Shown in pieces: positions 15,505-23,176 of a stretch of 27,106 bases of DNA. The translations under genes and the position numbers were made by a program. This stretch comes from a virus. Every line of letters begins with the position of its first letter. Position 1 is the stretch's first letter. The notes under the pieces are model-generated. The model searched no databases. It saw nothing but the letters and a program-made list of their open reading frames with translations, and was not told the origin of the DNA. The DNA lies in the IMG/VR virus record IMGVR_UViG_3300030328_000244, positions 5,965-33,070 of that record, one strand, 5' to 3'.

Positions 15505-17524
15505 GCCAATTATCTCCTATTTTTGCCTCTAATAATAGAGGTACGTTAAAATCAACATCATAATAAGAATAGATAATGTCGTGCAGATTTGAGTTTAGTT
15601 TATGTACTGCCGCTATCACTTCATCTATCTCATCAGGATGTACATCGACAACAATAGAGTCATGTACTGTGTTTACCAGACATGACCTAATACTGTCAAG
15701 CTCTTTTTCAAACTCCATCATAATAACAGGCACAATACAGCCAGTAGCAAATCCCTGAACAGGATAATTTTTTATCATGGTAAAGTTAGAAACTCTCTCT
15801 CCTCTTCTTTGCATATTTTCAAACTCATACTGTCTACCTGACGGTGTTACAATACGATTAGTCTCTATAGCTTCATTAGCTAAATTTTTATGCCAAGACG
15901 CTATGCCTGTATACTTTTCATTAAAGTGAGTATAATAGGATGCCTCTGCTTTAGTTCTACCATAGCCACTAGCTCCGTATAAGGGAGCAAATGTATGTGC
16001 CTTGGCTTCCTGCCTAGACGTATCCTGACCTGCATCTGTAATAACCTTGGCAGTGTACGAATGCACATCAAAGCCTGTTTTAACCTCTTTCATTGCAGTT
16101 TCATCTTGAGCTAGAAAAGCTGCTACTCTAAATTCTAACTGAGCAAAGTCAGCTTCCATTATTTTACCGCCTTTCCAACGAGATACAAACACACGCTTAA
16201 CTGGGAAAGTATTACCTCTAGGCATATTCTGCATATTAGGATTACGTCCACTGAACCTGCCTGTAGACGTTATGTGTTGTGTTAATCCTACATGCAAATA
16301 GTTATCATCCTTAGTAAATATACGTATACCATTAACAAAAGACGAAAGATATGATTCTAATGCAGAAAGTCTACGTAAGCCACCTAAGAAATTAGCTTGA
16401 AAGTGAGAATTAGTTGAACGTGCATGCACTTCTAAACTCTCTATTTGTTTCTTAGAAGTGGAAAAACCGTTAGCACTAACCCACGACTTACCTGAAGGTT
16501 CTAATTTTAATCCTGCCCTTTCTTGTAGAGGTTTTAATAAGTAACCTTGTGCATCACAGTTAGTGCATTTATTTGGTTTCTTAAAACGTGTTCCATCTTT
16601 CTTAGTTTTATATATGTATCTTTCGCCTCTACAGTCTGCACATCTATAAGCTCTTGTTTTATATATAATTTCTGTATTTTCTTCAACACACTGTTTAAAT
16701 TCTGCAGGTGTTGTAACGTGATAAAATAGCTCTTCACCCCAAATATTCTTATCTATAACTCGTCTACCAAATATAAGTTGAGATACCTGCTCTGGACTAT
16801 TAAGATTAATAGGAGTATCACCCATTACTTGTTCAACATAAGCCTCTAGTCGTTGTTTTATTTCAGACCTTTCATTTTCAAACTCATATTGCACTGCATC
16901 TAATGCATCTTTATCAATCTTAACACCGTTCATATAAATACGAGTTAAAGTTTTACATACGTCATTGGTAATACGTAATACTTTATTTAAACTTTTATTC
17001 TCTTCATCTTTGTATTTATATTCTAGCTTATTAAATAAAGCTCTAGTTACTCTTATGTCTGCATTAAGATACGAACAAAGCTCATCAAATGGTATTTCTC
17101 TAGTGCTGTATCCTTTATTAAAATATTCTTTGAGAGTGTCTTCTTTTTTATAAGTAAGATGATACCGTTCTGCACAATCTTTAAGAGAAAGTTTACGTTT
17201 TAAACCTCTAGCTAATACATACTCAGCCAACATTGTGTCATATATGTCACCATCATATTTAAAACCACAAGACCAAAGCCATTGCAAATCATGTTGAGCA
17301 TTATGCATTATTAAAAGAGTAGTTTTATCTAATGTTGATTGAACTGCATCTTTAGTGTCAGGTTGATGCTCACAATGGTCGAATACCGATATTGACGGTG
17401 CATCTCCTGTATCTGCATTGCTGTAACCAATCATAGTTAAAGTATTGTCAGACTCAAATGGGTCTAAATGTAACTTACCATCTCTTTTGGTTGTTGTGTT
17501 TTCTACGTCTAGTATTGTTCTCAT
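15485..17524 (-). CDS. Family A DNA polymerase with DnaJ-type zinc-finger insert
   Basis: 679 residues. The 3'-5' exonuclease domain (about 1-175) has Asp6/Glu8 (DVE), Asp79 (HNAQHDL) and Tyr152/Asp156 (YLNAD). Residues about 291-330 hold a DnaJ-like zinc finger with Cys295, Cys298, Cys320 and Cys323 (CADCRG and CTNCDAQG), between exonuclease and polymerase. The polymerase domain has motif A ADFAQLEFRV (Asp459), motif B RQEAKAHTFAPLYG (Arg504, Lys508, Phe512, Tyr516) and motif C VHDS (His621, Asp622). Phe512 aligns with E. coli Phe762. This architecture is known, from memory, in HMO-2011-type marine phages. It is the replicative enzyme working with the primase and helicase genes just upstream in the operon. 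Confidence 0.95.
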   Translation of the reverse strand: MRTILDVENTTTKRDGKLHLDPFESDNTLTMIGYSNADTGDAPSISVFDHCEHQPDTKDAVQSTLDKTTLLIMHNAQHDLQWLWSCGFKYDGDIYDTMLAEYVLARGLKRKLSLKDCAERYHLTYKKEDTLKEYFNKGYSTREIPFDELCSYLNADIRVTRALFNKLEYKYKDEENKSLNKVLRITNDVCKTLTRIYMNGVKIDKDALDAVQYEFENERSEIKQRLEAYVEQVMGDTPINLNSPEQVSQLIFGRRVIDKNIWGEELFYHVTTPAEFKQCVEENTEIIYKTRAYRCADCRGERYIYKTKKDGTRFKKPNKCTNCDAQGYLLKPLQERAGLKLEPSGKSWVSANGFSTSKKQIESLEVHARSTNSHFQANFLGGLRRLSALESYLSSFVNGIRIFTKDDNYLHVGLTQHITSTGRFSGRNPNMQNMPRGNTFPVKRVFVSRWKGGKIMEADFAQLEFRVAAFLAQDETAMKEVKTGFDVHSYTAKVITDAGQDTSRQEAKAHTFAPLYGASGYGRTKAEASYYTHFNEKYTGIASWHKNLANEAIETNRIVTPSGRQYEFENMQRRGERVSNFTMIKNYPVQGFATGCIVPVIMMEFEKELDSIRSCLVNTVHDSIVVDVHPDEIDEVIAAVHKLNSNLHDIIYSYYDVDFNVPLLLEAKIGDNWLDTKDV

Positions 17525-17532
17525 TTTATCCT

Positions 17533-18756
17533 CTATGGTAGGTAATGCGATTTATGTATATCTAATCTACAATCAACTTGACCATGCCATCCACCTGTTA
17601 GTTTGTTTTTAGCTATAATTAAATGTCTTATGTCAGACTCTTCTTCTACTCCCTCTACTAATGGGTCTTTACTTATTAATATCATAAGGTCAGCTTCTGC
17701 AGCCTTACCTGTCTTAGAACCTTCTAGCATAGACTGATTCGGTGCAATCCTACCTTCAGCTTCAGCAGACAACTGTGACATCCAAAATATAGCACATCCA
17801 TATTGTTTAGCTATATTTCTAGCGTATATGGCTGCATCTTTTAAATACACATCCGATTTATCACTACTCTTTATAGCGAACTTATCTCCCATGTCAAGTA
17901 CAAGTATGTCAGGTCTGTATGTTTTAACTAACTGCTCAACCCAAGATAAATCTTTCCCAGTACAATCTTTAACGTGTAGATTATCTGCTAACTCTTTATA
18001 CAACATACCTGCTTTTGCAGGATTATTCTTTACATCTATTAACGACATGCCTGTAGCCGCACTAAGATACCTTGAACCTACCCTATGATATGCTTCTTCA
18101 TTAACTAGTACGATACACTTAGCACCTTGTTTAACAAATCCATTTGGTCCTGCAATCATACTAGCGTGAAAAGAAGTTTTACCTGTGTTGGGTCTAGCAC
18201 CTAATATTATAAGATGCCCACCGTTCACACCCTCTACTCTACGCTGAAGTGTATGTATATTGAATTTCCATTTAGCCTCTAAGTCATTAAGTTGTAACAG
18301 AGTATCCATACTCATATCATCCCACTCGACTTTAAGATTAGGTAAGAAATCATCACTATATTGTTCTACGAGTCTACGTAAAGGCTCTAGAGTTTTCTGT
18401 GTACCATTAACATAATCAAAACCTATGTTAGCTATGTCTTCCCCTAGAGACTGCCTAAACAACTCCGATAAAACATCCTCTGCTATATCTTTAGTCATAG
18501 CTTGTTGTTTAGCTAACTGACCAAACAATCCTTCAAACACCTGCTTGTTAGCAGTTGTCATAGTAGAATTGGTGGTCATAAACAGTGCCTTTAATTCATC
18601 AGGAGTAAGATTTCTTTCATACTTCTCCATAGAATAATCTAGCACCTGCTTAATCTTTCGTATGTCTTTACTAAACAACTTGTCAGGACATTTAGTTCCT
18701 TTGTAGTTTTCATAAAAGTCTTTGTCCATTAAAGACCTTATTAATGCTAGTTCCAT
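17533..18756 (-). CDS. DnaB-type replicative helicase
   Basis: 407 residues. Walker A GARPNTGKTS (186-195), a Glu pair after LVN (220-221), Walker B DILVLD (Asp288) and a sensor segment IFWMSQLSAEAEGR (324-336) identify a RecA-fold hexameric helicase of the DnaB/T7 gp4 type. The N-terminal 170 residues are helical, as in DnaB-like N-domains, without a zinc finger or primase fold; the primase is a separate gene two positions upstream. It unwinds the phage duplex ahead of the polymerase. The stop lies eight bases from the polymerase start and the gene directly follows thyX. Confidence 0.93.
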   Translation of the reverse strand: MELALIRSLMDKDFYENYKGTKCPDKLFSKDIRKIKQVLDYSMEKYERNLTPDELKALFMTTNSTMTTANKQVFEGLFGQLAKQQAMTKDIAEDVLSELFRQSLGEDIANIGFDYVNGTQKTLEPLRRLVEQYSDDFLPNLKVEWDDMSMDTLLQLNDLEAKWKFNIHTLQRRVEGVNGGHLIILGARPNTGKTSFHASMIAGPNGFVKQGAKCIVLVNEEAYHRVGSRYLSAATGMSLIDVKNNPAKAGMLYKELADNLHVKDCTGKDLSWVEQLVKTYRPDILVLDMGDKFAIKSSDKSDVYLKDAAIYARNIAKQYGCAIFWMSQLSAEAEGRIAPNQSMLEGSKTGKAAEADLMILISKDPLVEGVEEESDIRHLIIAKNKLTGGWHGQVDCRLDIHKSHYLP

Positions 18757-19416
18757 TTATTTTACCTCTGTTAATGCTTCCCAAGAAACAGGGAAGAGTT
18801 TATGCATGTGGTCACTAATTTGGTATGCAACCATTTTACTTTCTACTTGTGCATCCTTTGCACATCTTAATCGGCACATATCAGCGAATGCATCTAAACT
18901 ACCTGACCAAAACCATTCAGTCAAGTGGCAGATAGGCAACACCATACGAGCCTGTTCTTCACAGATACCCAATTCTAATAATTTAGAATAAGATGCCATT
19001 GCTTCGTTTATTACTTCACTTAAATGAAACGTAGCTAAACTCTGCTTCTGCTCACTTTGTATTACATCACCACTACCCTGCTTCTTGTCCTTAGTTTGTG
19101 AACGCCAGATAGCTGAATCAGGGTCACTGATACTAGGTCTATACCAGTTAGGCTTAGTATTTACATAGCGTCTACTAATTTCATTCCATCTTAAAAACTT
19201 ATGCTTCACTAACTGCCTAGCTACAAAGATAGGTGCAGTTACCTTGAATGAAGCAAAGCAATGACCGAAAGGTGACATGTGTTTGTGTTTAGCTAGATAA
19301 GCTATAAGTTTTTTGTCAGCCATAGTGAATGCCTTTTTATTTACGTCAAAGCTAACTCTAGCTGCATTAACTACAGTTAAGTCATTGCCCATGTAATTTA
19401 TTAATTCTACTTTCAT
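18757..19416 (-). CDS. thyX: Flavin-dependent thymidylate synthase
   Basis: 219 residues, normal for ThyX. The signature region reads KHKFLRWNEISRRY (71-84), against the classical R-H-R-x-x-S-x-N-x-x-S-x-R-Y: both flanking Arg are Lys and the first Ser is Arg, while Asn78, Ser81, Arg83 and Tyr84 are kept. Further support comes from HMSPFGH (46-52), EEQARMVLP and TEWFWSGSLDAFADMCRLR. It makes dTMP from dUMP using FAD, NADPH and methylene-tetrahydrofolate. It lies between primase and helicase genes and overlaps the primase gene by 35 bases. The altered signature could be lineage-typical rather than inactivating. Confidence 0.93.
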   Translation of the reverse strand: MKVELINYMGNDLTVVNAARVSFDVNKKAFTMADKKLIAYLAKHKHMSPFGHCFASFKVTAPIFVARQLVKHKFLRWNEISRRYVNTKPNWYRPSISDPDSAIWRSQTKDKKQGSGDVIQSEQKQSLATFHLSEVINEAMASYSKLLELGICEEQARMVLPICHLTEWFWSGSLDAFADMCRLRCAKDAQVESKMVAYQISDHMHKLFPVSWEALTEVK

Positions 19417-20188
19417 TTATCATATCCTCTATTTTAATTAAATCTTTTTTATTTTTATACTTAATATCATCACACAATCCAACAGCACTTACACTTTTAA
19501 CATAATTACGTAAATCTAAAGTATAAGATAAAGTTTTAGATATTGCATCAGGGTCTAAAGCCACTAACACTTTTTCGTATTTACTAAGTAATTGTTTATG
19601 TTTCAAACTTAAAGATGTACCTAGTATAGCTACACCTGTAACCTGAAACAGTTTAGATGCTATTAAAGCACTAATTACGTCTTCTACCACAATCGCACAC
19701 GCAAAAGATGTAGAACCTGATAGGTAATAATCTGCTTTGCCTGTATATCGTAGCCATTTTATTGAGTTATATGACAAAGCTCTACCTATTGCATCAATAA
19801 GTCTGCCTCTTGGGTCTCGTATTGGAAACACGGCTCTGTCATCTTTTACATCATACATCATGTATTCATTTTGTAAATCCCACCTACTCATAAATCTTTG
19901 AATAGATGGCTTACTTGTATCATGTATTACGTATTCAGGAAGAATATACTCCTCCACACTAGGGGTGTCATCTTTCAGTCGGGATAACCTTTCTCCTATT
20001 TCCCTTTTATTGTATCCTACAGCTTCCGCACCCCTAGTGTTACAACCTAACTTATAACAATTATATATTATTTTACCTTCCATCTTAGTAGCAGTAAAAG
20101 TTTTTCTACCTTTACATGATGGACAGTCAGAACGAATTGATTCACCCTCACTTAAATGTAAATCATTTATATATGTTTTTAAAATCAT
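19382..20188 (-). CDS. Stand-alone TOPRIM DNA primase (T7 gp4 N-half type)
   Basis: 268 residues. An N-terminal zinc-binding domain has Cys22, Cys25, Cys44 and Cys49 (CPSC, CYKLGC). The TOPRIM core follows: FPIRDPRGRLIDAIGRAL (121-138), VVEDVISAL with Glu169, and LVALDPDA with Asp212/Asp214. It matches the primase half of T7 gp4 and would lay RNA primers for lagging-strand synthesis. The helicase half is a separate gene, with thyX between. It is the first gene after the strongest promoter in the window, with GGAG eight bases before the ATG. Its 3' end overlaps thyX by 35 bases. Confidence 0.9.
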   Translation of the reverse strand: MILKTYINDLHLSEGESIRSDCPSCKGRKTFTATKMEGKIIYNCYKLGCNTRGAEAVGYNKREIGERLSRLKDDTPSVEEYILPEYVIHDTSKPSIQRFMSRWDLQNEYMMYDVKDDRAVFPIRDPRGRLIDAIGRALSYNSIKWLRYTGKADYYLSGSTSFACAIVVEDVISALIASKLFQVTGVAILGTSLSLKHKQLLSKYEKVLVALDPDAISKTLSYTLDLRNYVKSVSAVGLCDDIKYKNKKDLIKIEDMINESRINKLHGQ

Positions 20189-20205
20189 TTAAATGCTCCA
20201 TTTAT

Positions 20206-20248
20206 ATGTGCCTACGGCAGTATACATATACATTTTTTTACTTGTCAA
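20206..20248 (-). promoter_or_regulatory. Sigma-70-like promoter of the replication operon with operator-like palindrome
   Basis: On the - strand a perfect TTGACA (20248-20243, within the last codons of the integrase gene), 18-bp AT-rich spacer and TATACT (20224-20219). Just downstream the inverted repeat TGCC-GTA-GGCA (20218-20208) covers the expected transcription start, where a repressor could bind. The primase ATG is about 25 bases further on. It separates the integrase from the replication genes. Confidence 0.7.
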
Positions 20249-21350
20249 GATAATTATTTCGTTTTGCTAGTGCATTTTTTGACGCAGCTAACGTATGTTT
20301 TATATATGGAGTCACAGATTGTAGGTTTTGATGACCACTTACAGCCATTATTTGTGTTATATCTACTCCTGCTTCCACCATTTCCGTAATGGCAGTCCTA
20401 CGCATGTCCATTACCTGTAACTCGCTAGGAAGACCACACACAGCTTTTATCTCTTTTGCTATGTGAGATACCTTAGTTATGTCATACGGCTTGTATGAGC
20501 CGTTTATGGGCGTTAGAGAGGGAGCAACATATTCTTGGAAGCCGAAGTCCTCTTTTTGCGTGGTCAACATTTTTAATAGATTATCTGATATAGGAATGCT
20601 TACTTCTGCTCTCCTCTTTGATTGTTCTAAATTTAACACACCTTCATTTAAATCTAAACTTTTCCATTTTAAGTTACGCATGTCTCCTGTTCTTTGTGAC
20701 CATTCGTAAGCCATCTGAGCTATTAGACCAATATTTCTCCACTTCCACTCAGAATAACACGTATCTAGAAAAAGTTTAACTTGTTTGGGTGTCCACATTA
20801 CTTTTCTAGCAATTTCTTTGCGTTTTTCTATGTTAGACACTGGGTTGTATAGAAGTATGTCATGTTCTAATCCTACACCCACTATTTTATGTAGTATAGC
20901 GTATGTCATGTTTGCAGTTCTAGTTCCCCTTTCTAACCATCTTTCATAAGCTAACTTAATATGTTTTCTTTTTAGGTTTTTAAGTTTTACGTTAGCTAGT
21001 GTAACACCCTCTATCTTAGTCATTAAACCATTATGAACCATATTTACATAATCTCTCTTAGTTTGGTCTTTTAACTTATTGAAAGAAAAGGTTGTTTGAT
21101 AAAATCTAAACAATGCGTAAAGTGTACTGTTCTCAGTTGGTATCTCCTGCGATATAACACTCTGTTTCCATGTATCAAACTTAAAGTTCATTTCATTAAT
21201 AAGTTTTTTACTTGTATACGTAGATGCTTCTACATCTAACACTTCAACTACACCTGCCTGTATAGCACGTTTAGGTGGTCGATAATTCCACCGAACATCA
21301 CCCTCTTTGGTTGTATACTTAGTAGTATATCTAGGTAATTTTATTTTCAT
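20238..21350 (-). CDS. int: Tyrosine recombinase / phage integrase
   Basis: 370 residues. An arm/core-binding domain (about 60-180) precedes the catalytic domain. Catalytic residues visible: Arg220 (SQRTGD), Lys245 (EQSKRRAE), Arg317 (MDMRRTA), His340 (SGHQNL) and nucleophile Tyr349 (TPYIKH). The His normally opening the HxxR box is Met314. The enzyme would integrate phage DNA into the host chromosome. No tRNA fragment or obvious attP core is visible beside it; the short gap to the primase holds the replication promoter instead. It is co-oriented with the early genes upstream and preceded by GGAG. Substitution of the box II His occurs in some active families, so activity is likely but unproven. 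Confidence 0.92.
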   Translation of the reverse strand: MKIKLPRYTTKYTTKEGDVRWNYRPPKRAIQAGVVEVLDVEASTYTSKKLINEMNFKFDTWKQSVISQEIPTENSTLYALFRFYQTTFSFNKLKDQTKRDYVNMVHNGLMTKIEGVTLANVKLKNLKRKHIKLAYERWLERGTRTANMTYAILHKIVGVGLEHDILLYNPVSNIEKRKEIARKVMWTPKQVKLFLDTCYSEWKWRNIGLIAQMAYEWSQRTGDMRNLKWKSLDLNEGVLNLEQSKRRAEVSIPISDNLLKMLTTQKEDFGFQEYVAPSLTPINGSYKPYDITKVSHIAKEIKAVCGLPSELQVMDMRRTAITEMVEAGVDITQIMAVSGHQNLQSVTPYIKHTLAASKNALAKRNNYLDK

Positions 21351-21578
21351 TTATTTCTCCTTTTTCTTTGGTGGTGGAGCAGGAAACATCTCATCGTGAG
21401 GGTCATCATCTTCTGCATCATCAAGCTGTTTAACTTTACCTGTAGACATATCTATGTACACACCATCGTAATCATCTATGTCTGGATACCAATCTTTCTT
21501 TTTGTTAGGTATCACTTGAGGACTTTTTCTTAGGCGTAGCATTGCTCTCGCTATTGGGTTTATTGTTTTTATCTTCAT
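21351..21578 (-). CDS. Small hypothetical protein upstream of integrase
   Basis: 75 residues. The basic N-terminus (MKIKTINPIARAMLRLRKS) with PNKKK resembles, from memory, a short conserved protein of marine T7-like phages; the rest is acidic and ends APPPKKKEK. It overlaps the upstream gene by 74 bases, long but consistent with the conserved-looking start, and abuts the integrase ATG. Function unknown. Confidence 0.65.
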   Translation of the reverse strand: MKIKTINPIARAMLRLRKSPQVIPNKKKDWYPDIDDYDGVYIDMSTGKVKQLDDAEDDDPHDEMFPAPPPKKKEK

Positions 21579-21999
21579 TTTCTAATTGCTCCTTAAATGT
21601 TTTTATAACATCACTTGAGAATAATTTCTGTATGTTTAACAGATACATACGTGATGCATTGTGGTCTCCACCGTTTACACTGCGTTTGTAATCTAGTGAA
21701 TCTATTATTTTACGTAACACCTCTGTCTTAAATACGAGAGTAGCATACGTGTCCTTACCTATACAGAGATTGTGAAACCAATAGTCTGATTCCGTAGCGT
21801 CAATCCCTGATGGCTTGCCGTAGCTCTCATACTCTATAGCTATGTTACCTGTTTTTTGCCACATACCTCGCTCTGATTTCACTTCTATTTTTGAGTTTTG
21901 TAGCATATCAGCGACAGCACCCTCTCGTATCTTACCATATTGCAAGTCTATGTCAAACTTTTTACGGTTAGATTTAGTAGGCTCTAACTTTTTATCCAC
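21505..21999 (-). CDS. Putative PD-(D/E)XK nuclease-fold protein
   Basis: 164 residues. The segment YGKIREGAVADML (21-33) followed by IEVKSERG (38-45) places Glu26 and a Glu39-x-Lys41 pair as in compact PD-(D/E)XK nucleases, and AIEYE and GKPSGI continue the pattern seen in small phage endonuclease-like proteins. The C-terminal 30 residues are Lys/Asn/Ser-rich and lie in the overlap with the next gene. Substrate and activity are unknown; a role in DNA processing or host DNA degradation is possible. Confidence 0.6.
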   Translation of the reverse strand: MDKKLEPTKSNRKKFDIDLQYGKIREGAVADMLQNSKIEVKSERGMWQKTGNIAIEYESYGKPSGIDATESDYWFHNLCIGKDTYATLVFKTEVLRKIIDSLDYKRSVNGGDHNASRMYLLNIQKLFSSDVIKTFKEQLENEDKNNKPNSESNATPKKKSSSDT

Positions 22000-22210
22000 A
22001 TTGCACCTCTTCCTTTGTTTCTATCCACACCTTTGCTCCACAAGATAGTGGTTTATCAGGTCGGTATACTAAGTCACACACACCTGTAATCTTTACGGTA
22101 TGTGCGTAAGTGTTTGTTTTGCCTCGTTTAACTGTAAACACTGGGTCATTTTTGCCGTGTTTAGCGTTGGCTTTTATTACGTGTTGATTAACGTGTACTC
22201 TAGTTATCAT
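21992..22210 (-). CDS. Small hypothetical protein (72 aa)
   Basis: 72 residues, basic, starting MITRVHVNQHVIKAN and ending in YRPDKPLSCGAKVWIET. This pattern recurs, in my memory, among short phage proteins of unknown role. It overlaps both neighbours by 8-11 bases, so it is tightly coupled. No domain is recognised; beta-rich composition suggests a small folded domain. Confidence 0.75.
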   Translation of the reverse strand: MITRVHVNQHVIKANAKHGKNDPVFTVKRGKTNTYAHTVKITGVCDLVYRPDKPLSCGAKVWIETKEEVQCG

Positions 22211-22526
22211 TTAAAGACTCCTTTTTACTTTTATCAAATTTAAAAAACCAATTAGACTCTGACTCATTTGATTCTTTTTCTGTTTTCTCTAACATCTCAT
22301 TAAAGGATTTTAATGAGACACCACCTCTGTATGTCTCAAACATCATCTTACCTGTATAAGGTAATTTCCACATTTCAAGTTTTGCAAACTCTTCTTCTGA
22401 AGAACGGTCTTTCATACCATATTTTAAAGCAATTTTGTTAGCTCCGTATCCTATAAAACAAGAATCTTCCTCATCTTTAGGTATAATTGCCATGTATAAA
22501 TACGGTCTTGTTCCCATAATATCCAT
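22200..22526 (-). CDS. Hypothetical protein (108 aa)
   Basis: 108 residues. The N-terminal 70 residues look folded (RPYLYMAIIPKDEEDSCFIGYG, then LKYGMKD, KLPYTGKMMFETYRGG); the C-terminus is Lys/Glu/Ser-rich and probably flexible. The start lies one base after the stop of the upstream 57-aa gene. No recognised family. Confidence 0.75.
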   Translation of the reverse strand: MDIMGTRPYLYMAIIPKDEEDSCFIGYGANKIALKYGMKDRSSEEEFAKLEMWKLPYTGKMMFETYRGGVSLKSFNEMLEKTEKESNESESNWFFKFDKSKKESLNDN

Positions 22527-22527
22527 T

Positions 22528-22701
22528 TTACCACTCCACTTTCGTTGTTATACGTTTCTTTAAGTCATGCCATTGACTATTTGTAATCATGTGCATCAAC
22601 AAAAGAACAAGCCAACCCTGCGACACATCTTTGTGTAGATAGTCCATGACTTCCTTGTTGTCAGGGTCATTAAGTTCCTTTTGTACGTACTCTAAATCCA
22701 T
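22528..22701 (-). CDS. 57-aa hypothetical protein
   Basis: ATG at 22701, stop TAA at 22528-22530, one base before the next ATG. 57 residues starting MDLEYVQKELNDPDNKEVMD with a hydrophobic middle (GWLVLLLMHMI) and a basic end (DLKKRITTKVEW). GAGG lies five bases and AGGAG twelve bases upstream. It fills exactly the gap between its neighbours. Function unknown; possibly an amphipathic or membrane-touching early protein. Confidence 0.65.
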   Translation of the reverse strand: MDLEYVQKELNDPDNKEVMDYLHKDVSQGWLVLLLMHMITNSQWHDLKKRITTKVEW

Positions 22702-22708
22702 TATCGCC

Positions 22709-22831
22709 TCAATCTCCTATTCCTATTGGAAACATGAAGCTACTCATGCCCAGTATATTAAGAAAAAATTCTACTGTGGCAATGCCTAATACAAGTGCCA
22801 CACAGATTTGTATTGTTGCAGTATGATTCAT
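22709..22831 (-). CDS. 40-aa membrane peptide
   Basis: ATG at 22831 overlaps the upstream stop by one base (TGATG); stop TGA at 22709. 40 residues, nearly all hydrophobic from residue 5 to 37 (IQICVALVLGIATVEFFLNI, then GMSSFMFPIGIG), so probably one membrane span. GAGGGG immediately precedes. Small single-span proteins are common in phage early regions; no specific role can be assigned. Confidence 0.6.
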   Translation of the reverse strand: MNHTATIQICVALVLGIATVEFFLNILGMSSFMFPIGIGD

Positions 22832-22992
22832 CACCCCTCAAACTCCTTAATTGTTAATTCAACCCTACCATCAGCTTCAATAATGGTTTCTAATTCTCTA
22901 TTTTGCAAGTCATAATTTTCTAAATTGTAAAAAATAATTTCTTGTTTTTTGTCAAATTTCTTTAATTTTTTTATGAGTTCATTGACCGTCAT
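22831..22992 (-). CDS. 53-aa hypothetical protein
   Basis: ATG at 22992, stop TGA at 22831. The sequence opens MTVNELIKKLKKFDKKQEII, a pattern shared by many short phage proteins of unknown role, and ends RVELTIKEFEG. AAGGAGAAG lies just upstream, overlapping the end of the preceding gene. It is translationally coupled to the membrane peptide downstream by the TGATG overlap. Confidence 0.7.
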   Translation of the reverse strand: MTVNELIKKLKKFDKKQEIIFYNLENYDLQNRELETIIEADGRVELTIKEFEG

Positions 22993-22993
22993 A

Positions 22994-23176
22994 CTACTTC
23001 TCCTTCTTCTCTATTTTAAAATTAATGTTCTTAATGCCTCGCATACCCTTGCTTGCTTCCTTAAATCGAGACAGTTCTTCCTTGTCTTTACACACCCTAG
23101 TCAAAGGCATAGTACCTTTGGTAAGGTTACGCATGTCCTCTATATCTTTCTTATACCATCTGTAATCATACGCCAT
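22994..23176 (-). CDS. 60-aa basic hypothetical protein
   Basis: 60 residues, strongly basic, helical in composition (KKDIEDMRNL, KEELSRFKEASKGMRG, FKIEKKEK). AAAGGA lies about eight bases before the ATG. It ends one base before the next start. No recognised family; basic character would suit nucleic-acid binding, which is only a suggestion. Confidence 0.6.
   Translation of the reverse strand: MAYDYRWYKKDIEDMRNLTKGTMPLTRVCKDKEELSRFKEASKGMRGIKNINFKIEKKEK

Noticed and set aside
15661-15705. TTGACA within the polymerase gene near 15694
   Set aside because: No acceptable -10 hexamer occurs 16-18 bases downstream (GTAAAC only).
16534-16737. 67-aa - strand frame over the zinc-finger part of the polymerase
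   Set aside because: It is fully inside the polymerase gene in another frame, without a ribosome site; the polymerase frame carries clear motifs.
17870-17897. TTGACA-16-TATAAA inside the helicase gene
   Set aside because: TTGACA falls on the Walker B Leu-Asp codons, the spacer is short, and there is no gap at the polymerase start, so coding constraint explains it adequately.
20189-20237. The gap after the integrase as an attP site
   Set aside because: It is short and better explained by the primase promoter, palindrome and ribosome site; no tRNA-like or arm-type repeats are present.
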